DNA from: Candidatus Enterococcus moelleringii
GTDB taxonomy: Bacteria > Bacillota > Bacilli > Lactobacillales > Enterococcaceae
NCBI RefSeq assembly: GCF_017377575.1
Contig: NZ_JAFREM010000004.1
Coordinates: forward strand, 62,001-126,000
DNA length: 64,000 bases
Direction of reading: 5' to 3'
Shown here: positions 45,166-53,465 of the stretch, in pieces
Layout of the letters: the number at the start of each line of letters is the position of its first letter
How positions within the stretch are numbered: the first letter of the stretch is position 1
Translations under genes and position numbers: made by a program
The notes under the pieces: model-generated
Databases searched by the model: none
What the model saw: only the letters and a program-made list of their open reading frames with translations
Told to the model about the DNA's origin: nothing

Positions 45166-45552
45166 ATGTTAGAATTTTTTTGTTTGGTTGCAGCGATTGG
45201 CTTTTTCGTTAATGGACTGCTTCATTTATTATTAATCGTAGGTTTTCCATTGGGTGAATACGTACTCGGCGGCAAACATGTTGTGCTCCCCTATTCCATG
45301 AGAATCATTAGCGGGCTGCTTTTTATTGTTTGGAATGGTATTGGAATCTGTTACCTGAATTATGGCGGGTTTCTGCATTTAGTTAAGTTGGAGCGTTTGG
45401 ATAGAATTGTTATGCTCGCAGCCACTGTCTTTCTGTTTTTTGCGATTTTCTCAAATGCCTTTTTGACCTCTAGTAAAAAGGAACGTTTAGTAATGACTCC
45501 CTTTTGTCTAATCACCTTCATCCTCAGCAGCTGCATTCTCTTTCTGCTTTAA
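45166..45552 (+). CDS. Small membrane protein, function unknown
   Basis: A 128-residue protein with four hydrophobic segments (about 5-25, 44-62, 80-100, 108-127) and no recognised motif. A ribosome site (AAAGGAG) precedes the ATG, and TATTATATAC upstream offers a -10. It is divergent from an HxlR regulator, so it may be expressed in response to redox or aldehyde stress; this is inference from context only. Confidence 0.65.
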   Translation: MLEFFCLVAAIGFFVNGLLHLLLIVGFPLGEYVLGGKHVVLPYSMRIISGLLFIVWNGIGICYLNYGGFLHLVKLERLDRIVMLAATVFLFFAIFSNAFLTSSKKERLVMTPFCLITFILSSCILFLL

Positions 45553-45553
45553 C

Positions 45554-45587
45554 CGAAAAAAATGGAACCTTCCTTAGAAAGTCCCAT
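45554..45587 (-). terminator. Terminator of the beta-glucoside operon
   Basis: An 11-bp stem with two G-T pairs between 45562-45573 and 45577-45587, followed by eight T on the minus strand, 13 bases past the bgl stop. Confidence 0.7.
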
Positions 45588-45599
45588 CCTGTTACTAGT

Positions 45600-47051
<1,452 letters not shown>

Positions 47052-48929
47052 TTAGTTTATTTTCAATACGGCGTCGCCAAAAGATACGCTGCCTAGGTGT
47101 TCTTCGGCAACTGATTCATAAGTATTTGTATTAGTAATGATAATTGGGGTAATGGTTGAATAACCGGCTTCTTCAATTGCGGCTAAGTCGATTTCCATTA
47201 ACACATCGCCTTTTTTGATGGTCTGATCCTGATTGACCTGACAGGTAAATGGTTTACCTTCTAGGTTAACGGTATCTAAACCTACGTGAATTAGTACTTC
47301 AATGCCTTCATTTGAAGTTAAACCAATCGCATGTTTTGATGCAAACAAGCTTGTTACTACGCCGTCAAAAGGTGCGTAGACTTTGTTGTCCGTTGGTTTA
47401 ATGGCAATACCATTCCCCATTGCGCCGCTGGCAAATACTTCATCTGGTACGTCCTTCAAGCTGATGACTTCCCCTTTTAGTGGTGCGCAAATCAAGTGAG
47501 AAATTAATGCATTGGGAACAGTACTATCTGTTTCAATTTCTTGATTCATTTTTACATCCTCTTCAATGGTTTCGCCAAAGCCGAAGATTTGAGTTAGGAT
47601 AACCGGTCCAACGATGGCAATGGCACAACCAATTGCAATTCCGATAAATGAAGTCGGAACACTGCTGTCAATCCCGTTAACAATTGTCAATAAACCTGGT
47701 AAACCCGCATAAGCAAAGTAGTAAGGCTGGAAGAAGCTGGCTACGATCGCACCGATTGCTCCTGAAATACAGCCGAAGATAAATGGTTTTTTGAAACGCA
47801 AGGTTACCCCATAAATAGCTGGCTCAGTAATCCCAAAGATCCCAGTGATAAAAGCGGATAGAGAAACATTTTTTAATTCTCTGCTTTTCGCCTTTAAGAA
47901 CACGCCTAGCACTGCACCCACTTGTGCGACTACGGCAATCGTTTGGAAGGCTTGGAATGAATCCCGACCGTACATTTCATAGTTGGCAAGAACCATTGGT
48001 GTAATCCCCCAGTGAACCCCGAAGATTACGACTACTTGCCAGAAACCACCGATAACTGCGCCGGCTAATGCTGGAGCAACCGAAACTAAGAAGTTGTAGC
48101 CATTTGCAATTGCTGTTGCAGTCATAGATGAGGCTGGACCTAAGACTAAAATAGTTAAAGGAACCATAATCACTATGCATAGTAATGGTGTAAACAATGG
48201 TTTAACCACTGCAGGTAAAATCTTTTCGATGCCTTTTTCCAAGTAAGACAATAGCCAAACTAAGATAAGTGGCGGTAAGACAGATGACGTATATGTTGTT
48301 TCAGACAATGGAATCCCCATGAAGGCTAAGCTTTGGCCGCCAGCAATTTCAGCTGCCATGGTTGCCCAGTCTGGTGAAACCAATGCCATCGCACAAGCGA
48401 CCGCGATATACATATTTACTTTAAAATGCTTCGATGCCGTAATGGCAATGAAAATCGGCAAGAAGGTGAACGGCGCCCAGGAAATAAAGCTGAACACACG
48501 ATACGTATCAGATGTTGCAAAAGCTGGAAAAGCTAAATTAATTAGAATAAGTACACCTTGCAAAATACCAGCTGCTGCTAAAACATAAATGAATGGTGCA
48601 AATACCGCTGACATGGTAGCAATAATTCGATTTAGAATGCTTCCCTTTGGTTCCTCTACTCCAGAATCAGTGTCTATGTCTACTAATTGAACAAACGCAT
48701 CGTACACATCCCCAACATGGGTACCGATGACAATCTGGAATTGACCATTGTTGATCACAACTGAAATGACACCTGGCAGTTGAGAAATTTTTTCCTTCGC
48801 GTCCTCTGGAATTTCTGTTAACACCAAACGTAATCTGGTAGCACATCGGGTAACGTTTGCAATCTTGTCTGCACCGATGATATCCAGAATATCTTGGGCT
48901 AGTTTCGAATAATCTCTTACTTTACTCAT
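47052..48929 (-). CDS. PTS beta-glucoside-specific EIIBCA permease
   Basis: A 625-residue permease. EIIB at the N-terminus has phospho-acceptor Cys29 in TRCATRLR; EIIC (about residues 105-455) spans the membrane with the GITEPAIYG motif; EIIA at the C-terminus has the active His in VLIHVGLDTV and the PFDGVV opening. It imports and phosphorylates aryl- or alkyl-beta-glucosides. ATG at 48929 is nine bases from GGAGG; a TTG three codons earlier is poorer. It is transcribed away from a GntR regulator whose probable operator lies in its promoter. Confidence 0.94.
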   Translation of the reverse strand: MSKVRDYSKLAQDILDIIGADKIANVTRCATRLRLVLTEIPEDAKEKISQLPGVISVVINNGQFQIVIGTHVGDVYDAFVQLVDIDTDSGVEEPKGSILNRIIATMSAVFAPFIYVLAAAGILQGVLILINLAFPAFATSDTYRVFSFISWAPFTFLPIFIAITASKHFKVNMYIAVACAMALVSPDWATMAAEIAGGQSLAFMGIPLSETTYTSSVLPPLILVWLLSYLEKGIEKILPAVVKPLFTPLLCIVIMVPLTILVLGPASSMTATAIANGYNFLVSVAPALAGAVIGGFWQVVVIFGVHWGITPMVLANYEMYGRDSFQAFQTIAVVAQVGAVLGVFLKAKSRELKNVSLSAFITGIFGITEPAIYGVTLRFKKPFIFGCISGAIGAIVASFFQPYYFAYAGLPGLLTIVNGIDSSVPTSFIGIAIGCAIAIVGPVILTQIFGFGETIEEDVKMNQEIETDSTVPNALISHLICAPLKGEVISLKDVPDEVFASGAMGNGIAIKPTDNKVYAPFDGVVTSLFASKHAIGLTSNEGIEVLIHVGLDTVNLEGKPFTCQVNQDQTIKKGDVLMEIDLAAIEEAGYSTITPIIITNTNTYESVAEEHLGSVSFGDAVLKIN

Positions 48930-48962
48930 CTTTAACAACCTCCGTTTTTATTGTACACTCAT

Positions 48963-48991
48963 ACTATAATTGTGAATGCACAATTTGTCAA
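48963..48991 (-). promoter_or_regulatory. PTS operon promoter with operator in the spacer
   Basis: Minus strand -35 TTGACA (48986-48991), 17-base spacer, -10 TATAGT (48963-48968). The spacer is filled by a palindrome AATTGTG-AATG-CACAATT (48968-48985), probably the GntR-family operator. The gap holds no tRNA or antiterminator RNA element of the BglG type. Confidence 0.8.
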
Positions 48992-49056
48992 GACCTGTAA
49001 AATGATATTTTGTTGTGGTATGATGAATAGGAGAAAACAGACGAGGAGATAAATGA

Positions 49057-49767
49057 ATGCTGAAGTATATGGAGATTGCGGCAGATATTGAAAGAAGTAT
49101 TGTCGAAGAGGATTTGAAGCAAGGAACTAAGCTGCCGAAGTTTGATGAGCTGATTCGTAAATACGGTGTAAGTAAAAGTACAATCGTTAAAGCATTAAAT
49201 ATTTTAGAAGGACGCGGGGCTATCTATCAAATTCAAGGCAGCGGGGTCTTTGTGCGTCGTCGGAATCGTCTTGGCTACATTAATATGATCGAAAATCAAG
49301 GCTTCACCACGAATCTGGATCATTTTGATATTACTGCTAAGGTTCTGTCTTTGGAAAAAGTCCTGCCAGATTTGGAAGTTAAAGAGAACTTGAATTGCCA
49401 AGAGGGCGAAGAGGTTTATCATGTGAAACGGATTCGCTACATTAATGAACAAATCCTATGTGTCGAGGAATCTTTCTTCAAAAGTGATATTGTGACTTAT
49501 CTAAATGAGGAAATTGTGATGGGGTCAATTTTTACCTACTTGAATGAAGCATTGAAATTGAATATTGGTTTTTCTGACAAATACTTGCATATGATCAAAC
49601 TGAACGAAGACAATAGTCCTTTGCTAGATTTAAAACCTGGTGATCCTGGCCTGTTTATTGAAGAATTATTTTACTTGTCTTCAGGAGTCCCTTTTGACTT
49701 TTCCCGAACCGTTTATCATTATGAGCATTCCCAATTCTTTGTTCAAAGCAGCAGTTTAAATCATTAA
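49057..49767 (+). CDS. GntR-family (HutC/UTRA) regulator of the beta-glucoside operon
   Basis: A 236-residue regulator: GntR winged helix (residues 5-70, KLPKFDELIRKYGVSKSTIVKAL..) followed by a UTRA ligand domain (residues about 90-230) that in relatives such as BglR/TreR binds a phosphosugar. Divergent from the PTS-glucosidase operon, with a palindrome in the shared region; it likely represses that operon until a phospho-beta-glucoside is present. Confidence 0.9.
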   Translation: MLKYMEIAADIERSIVEEDLKQGTKLPKFDELIRKYGVSKSTIVKALNILEGRGAIYQIQGSGVFVRRRNRLGYINMIENQGFTTNLDHFDITAKVLSLEKVLPDLEVKENLNCQEGEEVYHVKRIRYINEQILCVEESFFKSDIVTYLNEEIVMGSIFTYLNEALKLNIGFSDKYLHMIKLNEDNSPLLDLKPGDPGLFIEELFYLSSGVPFDFSRTVYHYEHSQFFVQSSSLNH

Positions 49768-49805
49768 AAAAATCAGCAGGCCGCGTGGTCTGCTGATTTT
49801 TTATT
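49766..49805. terminator. Bidirectional terminator between GntR gene and lepB
   Basis: AAAAATCAGCAG and CTGCTGATTTTT with GCC/GGT pairing around a GCGT loop; T runs on both strands serve both convergent genes. Confidence 0.88.
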
Positions 49806-49806
49806 A

Positions 49807-50334
49807 TTAGTCAAGTGTTCCAATTTTGTTTAACGGCCAAAACTTCAACTTAGCATTGGCAAAAATTTCCTCTTGATCAATCGGTCCAAGCATGCGACTG
49901 TCCTTGGAGTTTTGACGATTGTCCCCCATTACAAAATAGGTTCCCTCCGGCACGGTATATCTGAAATCATCCGTCAACTGAAGGCCATCAGGCATCTCAG
50001 CCTTAAACTCATCCAAGTAAGGTTCAGCGATTTCTTCGCCGTTAATGTACAATTGGTCCTCTTCGTAAAGAATCTCTTCACCAGGTAAACCAATCACCCG
50101 TTTGATATAATCTCTGTCTTTATCATCCGGTGCATGGAATGAGACAATATCTAGACGGTTAATCTCCCCTACCTTTAAGCCAAAAAGGCGTTCGCTATCT
50201 TCTAAATTGGGATTCATCGATGCCCCAACAACTTCAATCGGGGTAAAAATGAAATGACGTGCTAATAAAACGACAGCTAGCGCGCCCACAAAAAAGGCGA
50301 TATCGGCAAAAGTAATCCAGCTTTTTTTCTTCAA
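49807..50334 (-). CDS. lepB: Type I signal peptidase
   Basis: A 175-residue membrane-anchored peptidase that removes Sec signal peptides. One N-terminal transmembrane helix (residues 9-30); catalytic Ser39 in GASMNP and Lys78 in YIKRVIGLPG; box E GDNRQNSKDSR near residue 140. Starts with TTG after AGGAGG. Monocistronic: a terminator follows, and its 5' side faces the end of an oxidoreductase gene. Confidence 0.93.
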   Translation of the reverse strand: MKKKSWITFADIAFFVGALAVVLLARHFIFTPIEVVGASMNPNLEDSERLFGLKVGEINRLDIVSFHAPDDKDRDYIKRVIGLPGEEILYEEDQLYINGEEIAEPYLDEFKAEMPDGLQLTDDFRYTVPEGTYFVMGDNRQNSKDSRMLGPIDQEEIFANAKLKFWPLNKIGTLD

Positions 50335-50429
50335 TCAACAACCTCCTACGGTGCTTTTTCCCATTATATCAAGAAAGATTCAGAAAAAACAGGTGCTTTT
50401 TATTTATTCCCAGCCAAAAGAAGCTAGAT

Positions 50430-51764
50430 TTAAATGTACTTCATATAAGAATGGGCGATACTTGGGAAAATATAAATCAATTCCTCTTGGTCTGGTGCTT
50501 TCATTTTGGCGTTCATTATATCCAGCAGTCCGTCCACTGTTTCCACTGCATCATTGCCGACATTGGTTACGCCAACCATGTAGTCTTCTTTGTCGTAAAC
50601 AAAGGTGATCTTATTGATGTCATCATTCCCCACTTGGTGGAACCAGTCTTTGGCGGCATAGTCGACAGCTGTTACCGTATACTCGTCTGGATTTGCTTGG
50701 GTTTCTTCTGGTGTCACACCGGCTGATGCAATTCGCGGTGAAGTAAAGACGTTGTAAGCAATTGGCGGATAAACAATCCCCTCATCCGTATCACCCGTAA
50801 ATAAATGGGACAAATATTGAGATTCATAAGCGGCCACTGGTGTAATCTTTGGCTGCTTCTTATCTAAAATATCCCCCGTTGCATAAACACCTTTTAGATT
50901 GGTTTCCAAATGATCGTTCACCGGAATTCCCTTAATTGGATCAAATTCTAAGCCAATCCCTTCAAAGTTCATGTTTGCGGTTTGCGGAACGCGGCCGGTA
51001 GCATCTAACACGTAATCAGTCGTGTGTTGATAGCCTTCTTTACCGTGCAAAACAATGCCTTGATCGGTTTTCTCCGCCGACTCCAATGCGACATCGAATT
51101 GGAATTTTACCCCGCGGCGTTTTAAATCCTTCACGACTTCTTCTACATAAGGCTGATGGAAATCTTTCAAAACCTTCGTTCCCCGTAAAATCATCGTAAC
51201 ATCACTGCCGAACGCATTGGCAACCGTCGCAAATTCCATCGCAATATAGCCGCCGCCGATAAAGGTGATTTTTTCCGGCATTTCCTCCAGCACTAAAAAG
51301 TCGGTGCTGTCATGGAACAGCTCACTGCCAGGAATGTCTAAGCGATGAGGTAGTTGACCGGTAACAATCACAATTTTGTCTGCGCTATAAGCTGTACCGT
51401 CAACTTCGATGGTATGACTGTCCACAAAGGTTCCGCGACCAATAATCGTTTGAACGCCGGCATTTTCCAGCTTTTGCTTATTACTTTCAGCCAAGGAATC
51501 GATTACCTCGTGCTTATGGGCCATCAAGTCCGGCCAATTCAAGCTAGGCAGGCTGTCAAAACCGCGCCCCTTCAACTGCTCCACTTGGCGCAGCAGCTCG
51601 ACTGGACGGTCCAAGGTAATTTTCGCGTTACAACCGCGGTTGGTACACACACCACCAAATAAGCCTTCTTCAATTACCCCAACTTTCAACCCTGCTTTTG
51701 CCATAGGAATGGCGCCGTTCCAAGCACCTTGCCCACTGCCAAGAAATAATACATCAAAATCCAT
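50430..51764 (-). CDS. Pyridine nucleotide-disulfide oxidoreductase lacking the usual C-terminal His
   Basis: A 444-residue flavoprotein of the glutathione/lipoamide/mercuric reductase family. FAD motif GSGQGAWNGA (residues 9-18), redox pair Cys40-Cys45 in GGVCTNRGC, NAD(P) motif FIGGGYIAMEFA, and VYATGDI are present. The C-terminal interface motif HPTxxE, which carries the catalytic His in relatives, reads F-P-S-I-A-H here, so the proton donor is absent or moved. The substrate is therefore uncertain: perhaps another small disulfide, or a quinone. Start at 51764 follows AAGGAG; just upstream is a 220-bp structured element. Confidence 0.8.
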   Translation of the reverse strand: MDFDVLFLGSGQGAWNGAIPMAKAGLKVGVIEEGLFGGVCTNRGCNAKITLDRPVELLRQVEQLKGRGFDSLPSLNWPDLMAHKHEVIDSLAESNKQKLENAGVQTIIGRGTFVDSHTIEVDGTAYSADKIVIVTGQLPHRLDIPGSELFHDSTDFLVLEEMPEKITFIGGGYIAMEFATVANAFGSDVTMILRGTKVLKDFHQPYVEEVVKDLKRRGVKFQFDVALESAEKTDQGIVLHGKEGYQHTTDYVLDATGRVPQTANMNFEGIGLEFDPIKGIPVNDHLETNLKGVYATGDILDKKQPKITPVAAYESQYLSHLFTGDTDEGIVYPPIAYNVFTSPRIASAGVTPEETQANPDEYTVTAVDYAAKDWFHQVGNDDINKITFVYDKEDYMVGVTNVGNDAVETVDGLLDIMNAKMKAPDQEELIYIFPSIAHSYMKYI

Positions 51765-51797
51765 CAAATCGCTCCTTCATTTATTTTTTATAAGAAA

Positions 51798-52017
51798 GGC
51801 TTCACGAACTCGCTCAGCTTTGGAGCACCGATTAGGTACTGTTCTACATCAACTCTGCTAAGGCAGTCGTTGTGTATCACAGCAATAAGACTAAAATTTT
51901 GATAAACTGCCAAGAAACACAGCGATCGTAGGAGCTGATGTTGATTGGTACCTACTTGGTGCTCTTCAAGTTTCTCAAAATTTTCGCTTATTGCCGACAA
52001 AGCTAGTTTGTGAAGCC
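51798..52017. repeat. 220-bp imperfect inverted repeat, possible structured RNA leader
   Basis: Nested paired blocks: GGCTTCAC (51798) with GTGAAGCC (52010-52017); AGCTTTG (51816) with CAAAGCT (51998-52004); GAGCACC (51823) with GGTGCTC (51958-51964); TAGGTAC (51833) with GTACCTA (51948-51954); CATCAACTC (51847) with GAGCTGATG (51932-51940, one G-T); GGCAGT (51862) with ACTGCC (51906-51911). A 33-base unpaired stretch sits on one side. It fills most of the 420-base gap before the disulfide-reductase gene. I do not recognise it; it may be an RNA leader, an sRNA or a MITE-like insertion. Confidence 0.7.
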
Positions 52018-52119
52018 GGACACCATTATTGGTTTATTCATCTGTCTCTTCTTAATCTTACCACTGAACAGTCTGCGAATCAGACCATTTGCTCATAATC
52101 TCCTAGAAAAAAATCCCTC

Positions 52120-52150
52120 TTGACCTTCCTGTAACTGGAAGCTGTATAAT
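52120..52150 (+). promoter_or_regulatory. MerR-type promoter/operator
   Basis: -35 TTGACC (52120-52125), 19-base spacer, -10 TATAAT (52145-52150), with CTTCC-N7-GGAAG centred in the spacer. Over-long spacers with a dyad are the hallmark of MerR-activated promoters, so the gene is probably autoregulated. Confidence 0.75.
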
Positions 52151-52183
52151 AAGAAGCAACTAAGAAAGAAACGGAGAAGTCGC

Positions 52184-52966
52184 ATGTTAACCATCAGCCA
52201 ATTTTCAAAAATCGCTCACATTACTACTAAGACTTTGCGTTATTACGATGAAATCCAACTGCTGAAGCCGGCGGAAATTGATCCTCATAACGGCTATCGC
52301 TATTACCGCAGCAACCAAATGGCGACGGTTTTTCTAATTCAAAAACTAAGAAGCTATGAGTGTTCTCTGGAAGAAATTAAAAAAATCCTAGTTGATCCAG
52401 CTTTGTTAAAATCTACCTTGGAACGAAAACAAGCGGAAATCAGCGAAAAAATGGTCACCTATGCTTCCTTACAAGCCCTGATTGATAAGGATTTAGCCAC
52501 TTTATCAGATGGCGGCTTATACATGCAGCATCAGGAGAAAATTGAGCGAGTAGACAGCCCGCAAATGACGGTATTTTCCATCCGCCGCATATTGAACGTG
52601 CAAGATTTCAGTGAGCTGTTGACGGAGGTTTTCGAAATGATTGCCCAAGAAGGCATGATCCCAGTTGGCCCGCCCTTGTCTATTTATCACAGTCCAGAGT
52701 ATACGCCCGAACATTATGACATGGAGTTTGCTGTCCCGGTAGCCGAAGCCAACTATAAAACGTATGAATTGGCGCCTCGACCTTGCGCGAAGCTGCATTA
52801 TAAAGGAAATTATGAACGGTTGACAGAAGTTTATATGCAGTTAAGTCAATGGGTGGAAGAGCAGCAGCTGGAAATAGTCGGTCCGGCGATGGAGTTGTGT
52901 GTGACTGATCCTAATACGACTTCACCAGATGAAAATGAAGTCACGATTTATTTGCCGATCGAGTGA
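52184..52966 (+). CDS. MerR-family regulator with GyrI-like effector domain
   Basis: A 260-residue regulator: N-terminal MerR winged helix (residues 1-70, FSKIAHITTKTLRYYDEI), coiled-coil linker (about 75-120), and a C-terminal GyrI-like/BmrR-type effector domain ending E-V-T-I-Y-L-P-I-E, which binds lipophilic or cationic compounds in relatives. Its own promoter has the 19-bp MerR spacer. No efflux pump gene is adjacent, so targets are unknown. Confidence 0.88.
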   Translation: MLTISQFSKIAHITTKTLRYYDEIQLLKPAEIDPHNGYRYYRSNQMATVFLIQKLRSYECSLEEIKKILVDPALLKSTLERKQAEISEKMVTYASLQALIDKDLATLSDGGLYMQHQEKIERVDSPQMTVFSIRRILNVQDFSELLTEVFEMIAQEGMIPVGPPLSIYHSPEYTPEHYDMEFAVPVAEANYKTYELAPRPCAKLHYKGNYERLTEVYMQLSQWVEEQQLEIVGPAMELCVTDPNTTSPDENEVTIYLPIE

Positions 52967-53004
52967 AAAAGACCATGACTCAACACGTAGAGTCGTGGTC
53001 TTTT
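52967..53004. terminator. Bidirectional terminator between merR-like gene and small membrane gene
   Basis: Arms AAAAGACCATGACTC and GAGTCGTGGTCTTTT with one mismatch around AACACGTA. Confidence 0.85.
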
Positions 53005-53257
53005 AGCGGACATAGAGCGTTACTAAAAATAGCAGAAAAACCAACAGCAGCTCAAATAGCAGATTATTTCTGCGCTTTTTGAAAATGCCGCGATTTTCTT
53101 CCATCAGAAAGTTGATAAAGGAAAAGAGCAGAAAAACGACTACTACCAACAGATTCTTAGCAAACGGCGTCCAACGATTTGCTACAGTGAAAATAAGCAC
53201 CAACCAAAGAAAAAAGATTCCCAGTTTGATATCGATACCTTGTGTTTTAGTCAGCAT
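53003..53257 (-). CDS. Small membrane protein, function unknown
   Basis: An 84-residue protein with three hydrophobic segments (about 11-27, 33-52, 66-82) separated by basic loops, including FKKRRNN. No family recognised. A ribosome site (AAGGGG) precedes the ATG, and a terminator overlaps its end. It lies 76 bases past the end of the feo operon on the same strand, beyond that operon's terminator. Real but uncharacterised; moderate confidence. Confidence 0.55.
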   Translation of the reverse strand: MLTKTQGIDIKLGIFFLWLVLIFTVANRWTPFAKNLLVVVVFLLFSFINFLMEENRGIFKKRRNNLLFELLLVFLLFLVTLYVR

Positions 53258-53290
53258 AGTTAACCCCTTTTTCTACTATTATATAGTAAA

Positions 53291-53327
53291 TTTAAAAGCC
53301 GCAGGAGAAATTTTCTCGCTGCGGCTT
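53291..53327 (-). terminator. Terminator of the feo operon
   Basis: Arms AAGCCGCAG-GAGAA (53296-53309) and TTCTC-CTGCGGCTT (53313-53327, one bulge), then TTTTAAATTT on the minus strand. Confidence 0.8.
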
Positions 53328-53333
53328 AGAGCA

Positions 53334-53465
53334 TTATTTTTCTTGTTCATGTTTCACGGGACAGCTGCAATCACACTCTTCACAAGAGCTGCCGTTTTTA
53401 ATTCTGCGGTAGACGATGACTCCGGCACCGCCGAAAATCAATACGGATAGGACTAAGGTTGCCAT
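53334..53465 (-). CDS. FeoB-associated Cys-rich membrane protein
   Basis: A 43-residue protein reading MATLVLSVLIFGGAGVIVYR (one transmembrane helix), then a tail with C-E-E-C-D-C-S-C-P: four or five clustered cysteines typical of the small FeoB-associated family (PF12669), which is proposed to aid ferrous iron passage or act like FeoC. Its start overlaps the last 13 bases of feoB, so translation is coupled. It precedes the feo terminator directly. Easily missed by length filters. Confidence 0.85.
   Translation of the reverse strand: MATLVLSVLIFGGAGVIVYRRIKNGSSCEECDCSCPVKHEQEK

Noticed and set aside
51788-52000. 70-codon minus-strand reading frame before the disulfide-reductase gene
   Set aside because: It lies wholly inside the 220-bp inverted repeat, has no ribosome site, and resembles no protein I know; the base pairing explains the sequence better.
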